64,000 nt of DNA from Multifurca ochricompacta (Eukaryota > Basidiomycota > Agaricomycetes > Russulales > Russulaceae), in contig WTXG01000005.1 in NCBI GenBank assembly GCA_022496185.1, forward strand, positions 1-64,000, given 5' to 3'. How positions within the stretch are numbered: the stretch's first letter is position 1; each line of letters begins with the position of its first letter. The translations under genes were made by a program, and so were the position numbers. This document shows, piece after piece, positions 44,801-56,717 of the stretch. Under the pieces are notes generated by a model. The model searched no databases. It saw only the letters and a program-made list of their open reading frames with translations, and was not told the DNA's origin.

Positions 44801-45992
44801 CAGTGCAACACTCAGCTTCACTTCATTAACACCTCAAGAATCCGAGTCCGAGTCCAAGCCTTCTTTCTCTCTCAGGGGGGGAAGGAGGAGGGGGGAGGGG
44901 GGAGGCAGTTTATGTAAATTACATTACAAACGGAGAAAGTCGGGACGTTCCCCACGGAAAAAGGGAAAGGGAAAGGGAAAGGGAAAGGGTTGGTGGCACC
45001 TATAACAGGCAAAGTTAGTCAAACAAGGCAATCTTGCTCTTGTTGTTCTTGTTCTTGCGCGCGGTCTTTATTTTTATTTTTTATTTTATTTTTGGCTTGA
45101 ACTACAAAGTCTCCCAAGTTCGGGATGTTAAAACGGCAAAACGGACCTCCAGTCGACGGGGCGGTTCAAGCGTGCAAACAGGGGATCAAACCTTAAGAGC
45201 CCAAGTCAGTCAAAAAACATGCACCCACCCGTCCTTGCTTGCGCCCAAGGTCGTCCGTCTAGACCGCGCATCATTTTGCCATGAGTCAGGGAAGCCAGCC
45301 ACCATACATTTACCATGCGGATGGAATTCTCGAACGCTCCTTCTCCCCACCGTTCCTAGAAAGCGTTAGTCCCGTCCTGCATACCCAGCCGGATTTGATA
45401 AGTGATCAGACTTCAATGGAGGAGGATGAGGAGGAAGGGGGGGAAGGGGGGGGGGAATCAAAGAAAGGTAAGGAGGGGGAGGGGGGGAAAGGCGTATGTC
45501 AAGGAAGGAAGATCTAATAGAGTTCTGAACGATTCGAACTGCCCCTTGCTGCCAGTTTTCAGGTGGTTCGTGGTTCGTGGTTTGCGCTCGAATGGTTCGT
45601 CACTTCACGGCCGGAAAAAAGACTTTTTTTTTTGAATGGGACTGAGGGCAAGAAATTCTGTCCAATGATTTGCGAACGCTATGATACAAAGATGGTGGTG
45701 CGATTTAACAGTGTAAAAGTCTGCAGAGTATACAGCAAGAGAATGAAGATGGAAAGGTGTTGCGACAGCTTGGGGGAAACAGCGAATGCGACATGAGGAA
45801 ACTGAGCAGCGGACCCGGGTTGTAGAACTCTCTGATAGCTAGTTAGAAATGGTATACCAGTTGAACGACGCGATGATACATGTGGCAAGAAAGACAGCTG
45901 AGAAAGCGAATTCATAAGTATTACCGGAGCGGACACACAGTGAAGCTCATACCAGTGATAACCAGTGATAGTGCGCAGGCATGACGCGACGT
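41806..45992. other. Long gene-free stretch (4.2 kb)
   Basis: No ORF with a recognisable domain on either strand. It lies between the stop of the LysM gene and the stop of WOPR gene A, so both neighbours point into it. It is rich in C and G runs (41,945-41,995; 44,490-44,510; 44,875-44,905; 45,420-45,490) and holds a gggaaa array at 44,956-44,989. Non-coding RNAs cannot be excluded by reading. Confidence 0.4.
44956..44989. repeat. GGGAAA hexanucleotide microsatellite
   Basis: About five tandem aaaggg units. Confidence 0.9.
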
Positions 45993-47156
45993 TCAGATAC
46001 GCTGCAAATTGAAGGACCTAAGGATCACCTCGTCCGTGGGATCCCGTCGAAACCGTCGGCACCCTTCCAACAACTCAAGAGGTGCCAACGAAAGCTCGTG
46101 GCCAGTAGAATAAAGGCGAGGTGACAGAGACACCCCAATTGTACCGTGGCCGGTCTTTGGAGGTGGCGAAAGAGGTGCATGTTTCCGCTGCTCTTCGGGA
46201 CGACGTTGAGATAGATATGGCGTTGAAGTTGAAGTTGATGATACAGTTGGAGACGGGAGAACGACGCCTTCGGAATATACGCTTCTTGCTGCTGATCGCG
46301 CGACCGTCTCTCGCATCCTATTGGTACGGGCACAGAGGTAAATGCCAGAAGGTACCTCGAGGTGACGCAACTCGGGAATGTCGTCCACAGTCAAAAGTCG
46401 GTCGAGGGTTTCCTGTGTCCAGTATGCATCTGGCCCAGTCGTGAGTTTATGATACCCTGATGAACGCAAAATTGAAGCAAGACGAACTGAGATGCCACTT
46501 CTTCATTCCCTCTGCTGTTTGTACGTAGACAGAATAGGTCTGCTTGATCATATGCTCGCCTCGTCGCCTCGGACGCATGGCAGATGCGCCGACAGGATCC
46601 TCCTGATACCTGTGCAAAACCGCATATAAATTATTACGCAGGACCGTATTGGAACACCATCAAGCTACACTAACCGTATCGCCCTGGTCCTTTCAACCAT
46701 CAAGGACTTTGGTGCAGTGTCTTTTTCATGGTAGAAAAGAAAATCCTAGTTCGCATGATGATGAGCTCATCGCAGCGTGGGAGGAGAGAGGGGGGGGGGA
46801 GGGGCGAGGGGAGGGGGGCATAAAAAAAAAGTGGTAACTCACATCTCGGGCCCTGAAGGTCACCAGATCCAATTAACAACAAAATGGTGCCATAAACATC
46901 ATGGAGCGTAACGGTACCTCGAAGGACCCCAACTCCTTCCTTCTGTGAAGCGCTCGATGCCTTGTTCCATAGACTCGGAAAGGCTGCCACTACGCTCTTC
47001 CCAGACGTATACGCAACCAGAACATAAAGCCATGCGTTCTTCACTTCCGAGACGTTGTACAACCACGGGAAGGATTCCGAGACGGACAGCATGGAAGATA
47101 ATTTCCGCATCTCTGGCAGTACGGACGCGAATGCCTGTACAAGTAGGAGGGATCAT
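45993..47156 (-). CDS. Gti1/Pac2 family WOPR transcription factor A
   Basis: Five exons join in frame: 46,918-47,156; 46,843-46,852; 46,675-46,745; 46,488-46,609; 45,993-46,456, giving 301 residues. The bipartite WOPR domain is complete. Box a: CTGIRVRTARDAEIIFHAV, ILPVVVQRL, ERMALCSGCVYVWEE, GIERFTEGRSWGPSR and DFLFYHEK. Box b: MIKQTYSVYV, KKWHLS, AYWTQETLDRLLTVDDIPEL and EVPSGIYLCAR. Relatives include Wor1, Ryp1, Sge1, Pac2 and Gti1, which bind DNA and control morphology and development. Exon 2 is a 10-nt microexon. The C-terminus carries a tail motif (APLELL, RRDPTDEVILRSF) shared with genes B and C. Confidence 0.92.
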
Positions 47157-48060
47157 GTTGACGAAGGCAACAACAAGATGGAATGGGAGAGAAGACAGTT
47201 CAAGTGCTGAGGTACAAATAGTCTACTTTGCGCGCCACAGTTTGGAAGAGGAACACCAGTTGATGGGCAGATATGTGCGTGGCGGACGCCGCGCGACCTC
47301 TCAAAGGAGTTTTGAATTAGTGAGTAGGGTGGTGGTGACTGACCAACCATACAAGTACAAGAGCGAGTCCTACTTGTCGGTAAGTTCGAGCACCCGAATT
47401 GAAAGGCTGTTTCTTTAACTGCAAAACATGATTGAACCTTATCTGTAGCTCATGAAATTGAGGGGACTAGGTCAATGAGAAAGGCGGAGATTCTCCTGAA
47501 TCGATGGGAAGGATCTGTAATAATTTGAGCAGATGTCTTCCAGACTGTCCCCTTGACTGAGTTTTACCCACATGGAGAATCGGAAGTGTATCAGAATTCC
47601 GTAAAATGTAAATGAAGTGACAAGCGACCGATGAGTATAGGTCAAAGGAACTTGATACTGGCGAACTCGGAAAGGAGGGAGGAGACGCTAAACAGGTAGA
47701 CGTTCCTGCGCCTGTGAGTGTCCATGATTCCCGTTTCGAAGAAGGGCGTTGTTAATGCCAATATTAATACCAATGCCAGTGCCAGTGCCAGTGCCAGTGC
47801 CAGTGAGCGGGATAGTTTGGATTGGATTCAACGTTCTCGACGTTCTAAGGTGTCATTGCTGTCAGGTCACTCACCTTACACACTCACCTTACACACCCAC
47901 CCACCCATCTACCTACTGATAGCCTGCTTTTTATTTTTATTTTTTTTATTTTCTCATGGGATTCGCTTTTTTTTTTTTAAAATTCTTCTGAAAAGAAGGG
48001 GACGTACGCCGTAAAGCTTGGCAATTTGCGGAATTGCGGAAAAAAGTTGGGTGTTTTTTC

Positions 48061-48091
<31 letters not shown>

Positions 48092-49920
48092 CTCTTTCTT
48101 TCTCTTTCAATGAAAGTGACACTAGTCTCTTGGGCTTCCCTCCTGCCCACCGTGACACTTAACGGCGGTGTATTGAAGATCAATGTTTATGGAAACTCTC
48201 TTCTGCCGTAAAATCGGGAAACTATTAACTTCTGGCGTCCTCCGGGGGTGAAATGGCTTACCCGATATTTTTTTTCTTCTCTCTTTCTCGGCTAGGACTG
48301 GACTAGCTAAGACGCAGCGGGAAAAAACAAACCAAAATAAAATATCATTGAGTTTGGTAGGTGCGCGCCGGTAATTGATTGCACAGCCGTTTAATTAGCA
48401 CAACGACCACCCCTTGTGATGACATAGTGATGACCTGTGAGAGACAAGTGCCTCGAGACTTGCCCAGCCCCTCCACGCACGTCGTCCCAAGTGTATTGGG
48501 GTGTTGATTGACATACTTTTGCGTTCGCATGGGTGGGGTCAGTCATTGCGTCAATCAAGCTCATCTTCAGATATCACTTCATAGGGTCGGTCACACCCAC
48601 ATCCACTTACTCAATCACTCACTCACTCACCCACCCACCCACGCCTCTTCCTTCTTTCCCCTCTTCCCTACAACGCATGATTCTCTGTCAAATAAATGTC
48701 TATTTCAAGTTTCTGAGCCAGTCAATTGAAACGGCGCAGTTCAGTCACACGGTGTTCAAACACATTCACACTCACAGTCCCGAACTGCATTCATATCAGA
48801 AGCCTTAAGGTTGCCAGCTTCCAGACAAGTCCAAGTGAGCCGGTGTCACCTTTTTGAAGTACAAACGCGCCGTAAGCCATCGAAGTGCGCAATGTCAAAG
48901 GCCCGGGCGTGATTTCCAAGTACTTGAACTTAACAGGTCGTGGGGGGTACGTACGGCATAGCTCATACCTCTTCCGGACTTACCCGTACGTCACAATGAC
49001 AGGACCCTGATGAAGAGCTGAAAAGCTCCCATGAAGTGCCCACAAACCTACTTGGGGGATGGACTACTGCTGGCAAGTTCCCGGGTTGTTCGAATGCGTA
49101 ACTGAATCTGTCATTTCCGACGCCGACGACGTAACTCTCACACTCACACCCTCATGTAGCACGCCACCCGTCACCTTGCCTTGCCGAAAGTCGAGCCGAT
49201 GAGTCACGCGGGGCGACTCGCCCGATTTCGGTCTCCCCTTTCCTCCTCCCACCTCCCACCTCCGAAACGATATTCTTCAAGTATGAAAAAGCAATGTTTT
49301 TTTTATTCATTTATTTTCAAAGCGTGTACAAGGGTCTGGGGACCGTCTGCTTCGGTTGCTAGTGCTCAATCACCTTTTCCGTTCGTTGACTCGACGGGCA
49401 GGGACGATCGAGTGAGCTTCTCGGCTCTTGTCCCGGTCATTGGTGCGCTCCGTCACACCTCACGCCGCCGCGTCTAAAATGAACGAGGGTATCAACGTAA
49501 GCGTAAGGTGCTTTAGGAACCAACGGTGCGTGGACGCGCGCGCTCGTCCTCAGTTAAGTAGTAAGTGTATTAATAATCCTAGTAACAGTTGGGAAATCCC
49601 AGACCTGACCGCAAACCTGAGGTAAAGTAAAGAAGTACGGCACGTTCGCCGCTATCTTTAACCTTGCTCTCTACAAGGGAGAATCCAGACAAGAAAATTA
49701 TCTCCACGCTGCGTGGGGGGGCACGGGAAAGGAGGTTGCTTAAACTAGGGGCAGGCCGCCCAAGAAGGTCCCTTTTGATTGCTTTTAAGGCGTTATGTTC
49801 CGAACGTGTAATATACATCACTGCTAGCAAAACACATAGCCTTCCACAGTCAAATTGCGCTATTGTGCATCCAAAATTGGCACAGCCATCATTGTCAAAG
49901 GCGCAAACTTAAAGCCCAGA
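47157..49920. other. Gene-free stretch upstream of WOPR gene A
   Basis: About 2.8 kb between the start of WOPR gene A and the stop of the GLTP gene. No supported ORF. It contains a GCCAGT tandem run (about 47,770-47,808), a CTTT microsatellite (48,058-48,110), and CACT/CACC runs (48,605-48,645). A long 5' region is usual for developmental regulators. Confidence 0.4.
48058..48110. repeat. CTTT tetranucleotide microsatellite
   Basis: About ten ctttc/tttct units, slightly imperfect. Confidence 0.9.
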
Positions 49921-50840
49921 CTAGAATCCCTTGTCGTGTCCACCAGCTTTGTAGAAGGTTTGCAGCCTTGTCACGACGTTGTCAAGGGCGGTGAGCCACT
50001 TGTTGAGCACCTCATTTAAATGTTCATCCGAAGAAGAAGGTCCACCATTGGGGTCAACCTTCAGCTTGTTAAAGAAATCGACACGATAAGGGCAAGCTTT
50101 CATCGCGACCTAACGCAAAATGAGTACTCTGGCTCTGGCAGAGACCCCAAAGGGGGAGGGGTGGGGGGTGAAAATAGACCAACGGAGAAAATGCCCTTGA
50201 CCACGAAATTGTGGAATGGTTTGAGAGTGAGGGTGTAGGCATTGACAAACGCCACAGCCAGCTCTTCAGATGCATTCGCCTGGGCATTCTGAAGCGCTTT
50301 GCAGGTAAATTCCAGACCGCGGAGGAGCCATAAGAGCCCCTCTGTCGCCTTCCTCTTCTTCTCGCCCTTCTCGTTTTCTACGAGCCTTTCCAGAGTATTC
50401 GACAAGGTCGGCGTCTCTTGGTATCTAGCCCAAACTTTCTACAAGGGATGCAGAAAGAGAAGGAAATCGAATTCAAATCAGGCCATTAGCTGACACCAAA
50501 GGGGGGTTGGTGATTGCTCGCTCTCACCGCAATATTACCCTTCAGGTCGGCTTGGACGACTCCAAATGCGGTGGATCCAAGGAGATCTCGTGTGGACGAT
50601 TACATTGGAGACGGGATGGGGAAGGTATTCAAAGGAAACACACCGAAAAGGCCGACGAGACCCTCTGATGCCTTCAAGAAGGCAAGGGTATCGACGCCTG
50701 CGTCGGTGGTGGGAACATCTGCGAAAGACTGAGAAGGGTTAAAAGTATGAATAAATATAAATGTAATGATATTAATGATACTAATATATATGGGGTACGA
50801 AGTCTAGACGTACGGTGACGGTGTCAAGGTAGGGTGCCAT
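49921..50840 (-). CDS. Glycolipid transfer protein (GLTP / HET-C type)
   Basis: Five exons join exactly in frame: 50,814-50,840; 50,644-50,728; 50,528-50,586; 50,184-50,438; 49,921-50,109. The product is 204 residues, the usual GLTP length. Blocks: MAPYLDTVT-SFADVPTTDAG, then VVQADLKGNIA (the D-x3-N lipid headgroup site), LLWLLRGLEFTCKAL (the conserved LxWLxRGL with Trp), FVNAYTLTLKPFHNFVVKGIF (with the conserved His), and a final helix. GLTP-fold proteins move glycosphingolipids between membranes; Podospora HET-C is a fungal member with a role in heterokaryon incompatibility. It is transcribed divergently from the methionine sulfoxide reductase gene. Confidence 0.93.
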
Positions 50841-51108
50841 GATCTGGTCTGGTCAAAGTGAAGTACGATTTGAACGTGTTGTTTAAGTTTGAGTTTTGAC
50901 GGTTACGTAATTTAAAGAGAGAGTCATATCATATTTATCAATTATCGATTATCGATCATCATCACTATCACTATTAATCATAATATAATATAATATAATA
51001 TATATATAATAGTAATACTTACTACTTAGTGTACATACTGACAATACATACTATCTACATCCGTACACATAACGTACATACTCGTCCTCCTCCTCCCTTC
51101 AAGTCATC
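50841..51108. promoter_or_regulatory. Divergent promoter region, GLTP gene / fRMsr gene
   Basis: 268 bp between the two start codons, strongly AT-rich with an ATATA run at 50,985-51,010. No defined site was recognised. Confidence 0.45.
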
Positions 51109-51991
51109 ATGCAGCACCATGCAGATTCATCCTTGGTACCTGCTTTTATCAAGACAAAAACAGAACTTTGGGAACATATCATACTACAACTCGCTTCCCT
51201 CCTCGATGGTCAGAGAGACTGGGTAATCTATTTTTTTTATCTCCCTCCTCCATTTCCACCTTTTGTCTTGTCATGTCCTCTTACCATCCTTTTCCTCCGG
51301 TTTACCCCTCCTCCCTTCCCCCCCCCCCTCCCCTCCCTCTCTCCCCTCCCCCCCAACGTATTACATCTATAGGTGACCAATCTAGCTAACACATCTTCTC
51401 TCGTCTATCATTCTCTACTCTCATATCCCGCTTTCGGAAATGGCCCTTCCTCTGTCAACTGGTGTGGTAAGCTCTCTACTTTATTCGACTTCAAGCACGC
51501 ACGAACAACGAGCGAGCGCGCTCGAGAGTTTTTTTTCCCCGTGGACAGCGGGTTGTCAGCGCCCCCTCTCCTCCCCTTCCCCCCTCCCCCCCCCCTTCAT
51601 CTTCGATATAACTTACTCTTCTCTCACAGGATTCTACATCAATACCTCTTTATTTCCGACACCAAAAATTCGTATGGATCACAGCGCCCCGTCCGACGCG
51701 TCCAGTCGGCTACTCCTAGGGCCATTTTGCGGAAAACCGGCATGTCAATTTATCGACATCACTCCCGGAAAAGGTCGCGGTGTTTGCGCAGATGCTTTCA
51801 TGTCCCGAAGGATTATTGTCGTGCCCGATGTCGAGGCGTATCCAGGGCACATTGCTTGTGACGGTGACACGAGAAGTGAGATCGTCTGTCCCTTGATCCT
51901 TGGGTCGTCTGGCAAGGAAGTTACCCTCGGCGTTTTTGATTTGGACTGTCTTGCTAAAGGTGGGTTCGACGATGACGATAGAAGGGGTTAG
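51109..51991 (+). CDS. Free methionine-R-sulfoxide reductase (GAF domain), C-terminus cut by a frameshift
   Basis: Exons 51,109-51,222, 51,373-51,466 and 51,630-51,991 join in frame, giving 189 residues. The product is a GAF-fold enzyme that reduces free methionine-R-sulfoxide (yeast YKL069W family). Seen: HHADSSLVPAFIKTKTELW, NWCGFYI, LLGPFCGKPACQFI (active-site cysteine), GKGRGVCADAF (second cysteine), PGHIACDGDTRSEIVCPL (third cysteine and the Asp/Glu pocket) and LGVFDLDCLA. The TAG at 51,989-51,991 results from one missing base in GGGGTTAGAG. In the next frame the usual last helix reads LEKIVQLVVDACNW up to TAA at 52,030-52,032. All catalytic residues are kept. Confidence 0.9.
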
Positions 51992-52035
51992 AGAAGATCG
52001 TTCAGCTCGTCGTCGATGCTTGTAATTGGTAACTA

Positions 52036-52081
52036 GAACGAACGAACGAACGAACGAACGAACGAATCGAACGAACGAACT
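52036..52081. repeat. GAAC tetranucleotide microsatellite
   Basis: Tandem gaac/aacg units directly after the fRMsr gene. Confidence 0.9.
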
Positions 52082-52299
52082 AACTAGCTTGACCCCGGCA
52101 GCTGCCGCGATCGAGCGACCGAACCAATCTTTTTATTTTATTTTATTTTATTTTTTCATTATTTTATATTCTACTCTACTTTACTCTACTCTACCTACCT
52201 CTCCCTAACCACCTCTACCTTCTGCCTCTACACATCGAGGCAGCTCAGACGCTGTGACGATCATAAAATGTGTCAAAAGTCCGTCCAACTGTTGGTATG

Positions 52300-55200
52300 T
52301 CACCGCGTCATCGCACTTCCTTTTTTCCATGCCGTGTACTCTTCATGGAGCCTTTTCTGCTCGCCCCATTCCTTCTGTACCTTCTTCGTTCGATTCTTGC
52401 TAAGCTCCTTTCCCTCACCGTCCGTTAACGGCAGTCCTTGGTCGTCCCAACTGCCATAAACCCCCCGGGGACATAGGGTGGCCGAAAGAGTTGCTCGGGT
52501 GGAACTCTTCCTCTCTCTAGCTTCTGTTGTTTCTTCTGCCGCTCTAATTCCTGGGCCGCGGCTTTCTTCCCTGCCTTGGCTTCTGCTTGTGCCCGCTTTT
52601 CTTCGCGCGCCCTAATCAACTCGGCGGGATCGACCAACTTTACCAGCGCTTTACCATCTAAGAGACGAAAGACATTGTTGAGCTAATGTGTCAATTCAGA
52701 GTCAAGGTACCATCTACCTTCTTGGTCATCTAGAGCAACACCCAAGGGTACTAGATCGGTGTCACGCAGTTTGTCACATAACGCTAAGATCTCCTGAGCT
52801 GCGCCGTCCCCCTTTGAGATAGCTAGCTGCCGAACGCCATCCCTAAATGAAGACAAGATCCGTAGATACGGCATTACAATTTCTTCGCGCTGTTTTTTTA
52901 ATTTTAATTTTTTTTTATCAATGTTGGTCATTTGACGGAATATATCATCGTGGCATGCACAACTCACGTTCAACGTGACAGAGCCATCCTGAGACGGCTG
53001 TCCCCATCCAAGGTCGGTTGGGTCCCCTTCCCCCAGGCCGAACATCCTGAGCATACCCCCGACCCATCGTCCGACGCGCTCCACTACGCTGACGTCCAAC
53101 TCGTTCGCACGCGAATTGATATACACATTAGTACGAGATATCAAGTCCCGCAAGACGTTAACGGCGCTAGGAGTATCAAAAGAATCGCAAAGCGCTTCTC
53201 GGAATCTATCTTGAGCTTGACATAATCTTTTGGCGAGCCGTCGTGATAAGAGCAATAATTAAGCTAAAAATAATAATTACGCACGCATCTGTCAATGAGC
53301 GTTCAGGATCATGATATCGGTGGTTCCCATCTAGAAGTGATTCCTCTGCGCGGGCTTGGCTAATCAGGGCTTTTACCACCGTAAAAAAATTCTTCCAGGC
53401 CATCAGCTAGCGAGATAAGTGGCGGCATTCAATTTCATACGTTTATAGTCGCCTCGATATTCTTCACTTCGCCAGTCATAAGCGACTCCGAGAAATCCAT
53501 TTTGGAATTCCACAACTGTGTCAAGAAGGCTAGCCGTAGTTGACGTGCTGAATGCCTTTGTAGTATTTCCTGTGCAGAGTCATGTGTGCCAAAGACGTGT
53601 AAGTGAGTGAGCAGTAGACACTTACATCAATCGTGATGAAGTTCTTGAGGGACTTGCTCATCTTCAAACCCTCGATATGTAGGTGTCCGGTATGAAGAAA
53701 GTAACCGACCCAGGCATTGCATTGGTGATAAGCCTACGCACACGAAAACTGAACATGACTTCCGTGAGATAGAGCCAGACCAGGTTACCTCCGCCTGCGC
53801 CACCTCATTGTCATGATGTGGGAAAGCCAGGTCAATTCCTCCCGAATGGATGTCCATACCGTCACCAAGGATGGCAGACGCCATCACGGAACATTCAATA
53901 TGCCATCCTGGGCGTCCCTGTCCCCATGGGGAAGACCAGGAGGGCTCTCCCGGTTTGGATGCTTTCCAAAGCGCGAAGTCCGCCGCGGATCTGCGACCGG
54001 TTGTGTTCGAAAGGGCACCTAAGAGGCGCGTAGAAGTAAAGCCACGGAAGGTTGTTGAGGGGAGGGCATCTACCTTCACCTTCCTCCAAAAGGTCATTAT
54101 TCCCTTTACTCCACGGCTGTAATTTGGCATACGTGTGGGTCTCGCTCGAATCAAACTTGTTCGTGTCGAAGTAGACGCTCCCCTCGACTTCGTAAGCGTA
54201 CCCGTTCTGGACAATGCGTTCCACGAACGCCACAATCTCGGGTACATATTCAGTGACGCGAGTAAGTGTATCTGGCTCCTTGACACGGAGGCGAGCCATG
54301 TCCTCGAAGAATTTTGCTTCCCAAAACCGGGCCAACGAACGTGAAAGAGACGGATCTGTCACTGACGCGCCGTACTAAAAATCATTAGAACCCACCCGAA
54401 AGCCGGAGAGATTCTGTACCTTCTTATCAAGGGACAGTGCCAAAACATCAGCCGAATCATCCACGAGTCGTTGAGCCGTCTCTGCGCTCGTCTGCCCGAA
54501 TCTCAAAGAATCGCTTGCCGCTTGAATGGCGGTATGAGCGCGAGACTAGGGTGACAGCATCAGCCAGTGGCTGTGATTGACAAATGAAGGAACGGACCGC
54601 TGCGGTAAAGTGCATATCGAATTTCTCGTCTCTCTTCAGAGCTTCATTCTTCCATTTGTTGTCCGCCGCTTTGATGGACAGTTCGGCCCAGGCTTGCCAT
54701 TCTGAGCCAACAGGGGGTATCGCGTCACTGGATAGACCACTGCTTACTTTCGAGCGGACGTATGACTCCCAGGAAGATCGGACTTGATCGAGCAACTCTT
54801 GAGTGAGAGAGGTAGATTCCGATCGAAACTTATTGACGAGATATGTTTGTCTTGCTCTCAATATAATCTATGTTGAATGTTGATTTCGATAAAGGAACTC
54901 TTTCAGAAAGAGAGTCAACCTTATCGTCTATATCAGTGATATTCATCACAAAATGGACGTCGTAGCCGAAGTAATCCGACATGATCCTGCGCAGGATGTC
55001 CTGTGTGACGTAGTTTCTAGACTCAAAAGAATACGCGGTCCAATCTTCTAAGAGGGAAACAAAAAAAAACCTACCTTGCATGACCCATATGAGCAGCATC
55101 ATATACTGTGGGTCCACAATTATACCATTTGATGCGTTTCCCTTCACGCGGAATGAACTCATTCTGAGGGTCAGAAGAGTTGGTTGGGCCGTAAGACACT

Positions 55201-55311
55201 CGGGATTGGACGAGGACGAACTTTTGTCCTTGTGAAAGAGTTGTAAACCTCAAGTACGGGGTCTGTCGCTCGGCGCGATGGAGGCTTCCAAGTGGGTTGT
55301 TCGTAGGCCAT
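52300..55311 (-). CDS. CRS1: Cysteinyl-tRNA synthetase
   Basis: The start is ATG at 55,311 ([19 protein letters not shown]), the stop TGA at 52,300-52,302, with many short introns (for example 55,164-55,221 and 55,017-55,074). It charges tRNA-Cys. Class I signatures: [17 protein letters not shown] (HIGH motif, with zinc-ligand Cys), [26 protein letters not shown] and [18 protein letters not shown] (remaining zinc ligands), and [14 protein letters not shown] (KMSKS, about 53,640-53,670). A eukaryote-type insert follows the first half ([15 protein letters not shown]). The C-terminus is a charged coiled-coil-like region ([19 protein letters not shown]). It fits a complete cytosolic enzyme. Exon borders between 52,680 and 53,650 were not all settled. 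Confidence 0.93.
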
Positions 55312-56717
55312 CACTTTCAAAGAGGAATGAAATAAGTGGACAGGATAACAAAGGCGTTGTACGTGGAGGATGGGAAAGTACGCTCTCCCAAGGAGCATCA
55401 AAATATCAAATATATGCGGTTATGTTGATTGACTCACAACACAGAACACAGAACACAGAACACGAAAAACGAAAAACACACAATCACGTGATTGTCACGA
55501 GGATGGATGGAGTGGACGAGCGGCTCTTCTACCCAACCAAAATCAAAATATCGCATTTACTTGTGTATATTGAGCGTTTAGGATGCCCTATCCCAGGCAC
55601 ATGAGGCCCTTCATCAACATCAACGCACTAGGTTCTCGGCATCACTTGCATCAAAGCCACACAGGGGAAACCTATTTTAAGTGCTGGTACACTCATGAGA
55701 AGATGTTCAACATGTTCTAACGATGATGATGATGATGGCGGTGGTGATGGTGTCTGTACAGTGTAAGTACTAGGAAGGGGGTGTAATGTAATGAATGATT
55801 TGATTCTTGGGGCGTGTGCCAAGACAACATTGACAGATCGCCGATCTATACACCACACCATCCATCCATCCATATCCCACAACATTATAATTGTTTCAGA
55901 CAGACATAAACTCTTATTAAGCTTTTTTCTTATTGCACGGCCATCCATCGATAAACCGGAGAAAGGTGTTATTTTTATTTTTTGTTTTTGGATGGGGCGG
56001 CCCACTCATCCCCATCCCCATGTAATGTAATCCTTTCCTTCCTTTCCTTCCTTTCCTTCTAGCTAGTCGGTGCTTGTGCTTGGAAGCATGTTGACGTAAT
56101 CGTAGACCTTCCTCGTGCACCGGCAGCTACGAAAGGCCGTCGACTCGTTCGAGGTAACAAAAATTAATTGAAATTGAAAAAAGAAAAAAAGAAAAAAAAG
56201 AATAATGCCCTGAGCGATGCTAAGATCGGGATAGTCGGAGAGTGACGAGTGGGATAAGATGAGAGTCAAATGAGTCGGAATAGTCGGATAACTAACCGCA
56301 CCCGCACGCATGACGGAAGCTGATTAAAGGTATAGAGTTTGATGATTGTAACATTGTAAAATACACAATATACAATACAAGTAAATAATAATAGTAATAA
56401 TAATATTTCCGAGTCGCTCGACGCCTCTCTTATCCAGCAAAGGCAACTCGCCATTTCTCCTGTCTGGGATGCCAATTCAACATTCATGGAACACGCTCTT
56501 ATCCGGAACGTCTCCTCATCCAATCAGACTCAACCTACGCGCGCTTTTTTCCCACTTACCGTAAACGCCTTCGGAAATATGTACTTAAACCTTCTACGGC
56601 TGGTTGACTATTGCCTCTCCCCCCCGCGTTGCACACGTCCGCTCCTTGTGACTTACATCTTCCCCCCCCTCATTCCCATCCTTACTTTCTTGATACCCTA
56701 CTCACTACCTATATCTT
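55312..56717. other. Gene-free stretch upstream of WOPR gene B
   Basis: About 1.4 kb between the start of the synthetase gene and the start of WOPR gene B, so it serves both divergent promoters. It has repeated acacagaac words near 55,438-55,465, GATG repeats near 55,720-55,750, and TCCTT repeats near 56,030-56,060. No supported gene. Confidence 0.4.

Noticed and set aside
41806..45992. Several 70-160 residue ORFs in this gap (for example 43,969-44,460 and 45,034-45,369)
   Set aside because: None shows a recognisable domain or a plausible exon partner, and many cross homopolymers.
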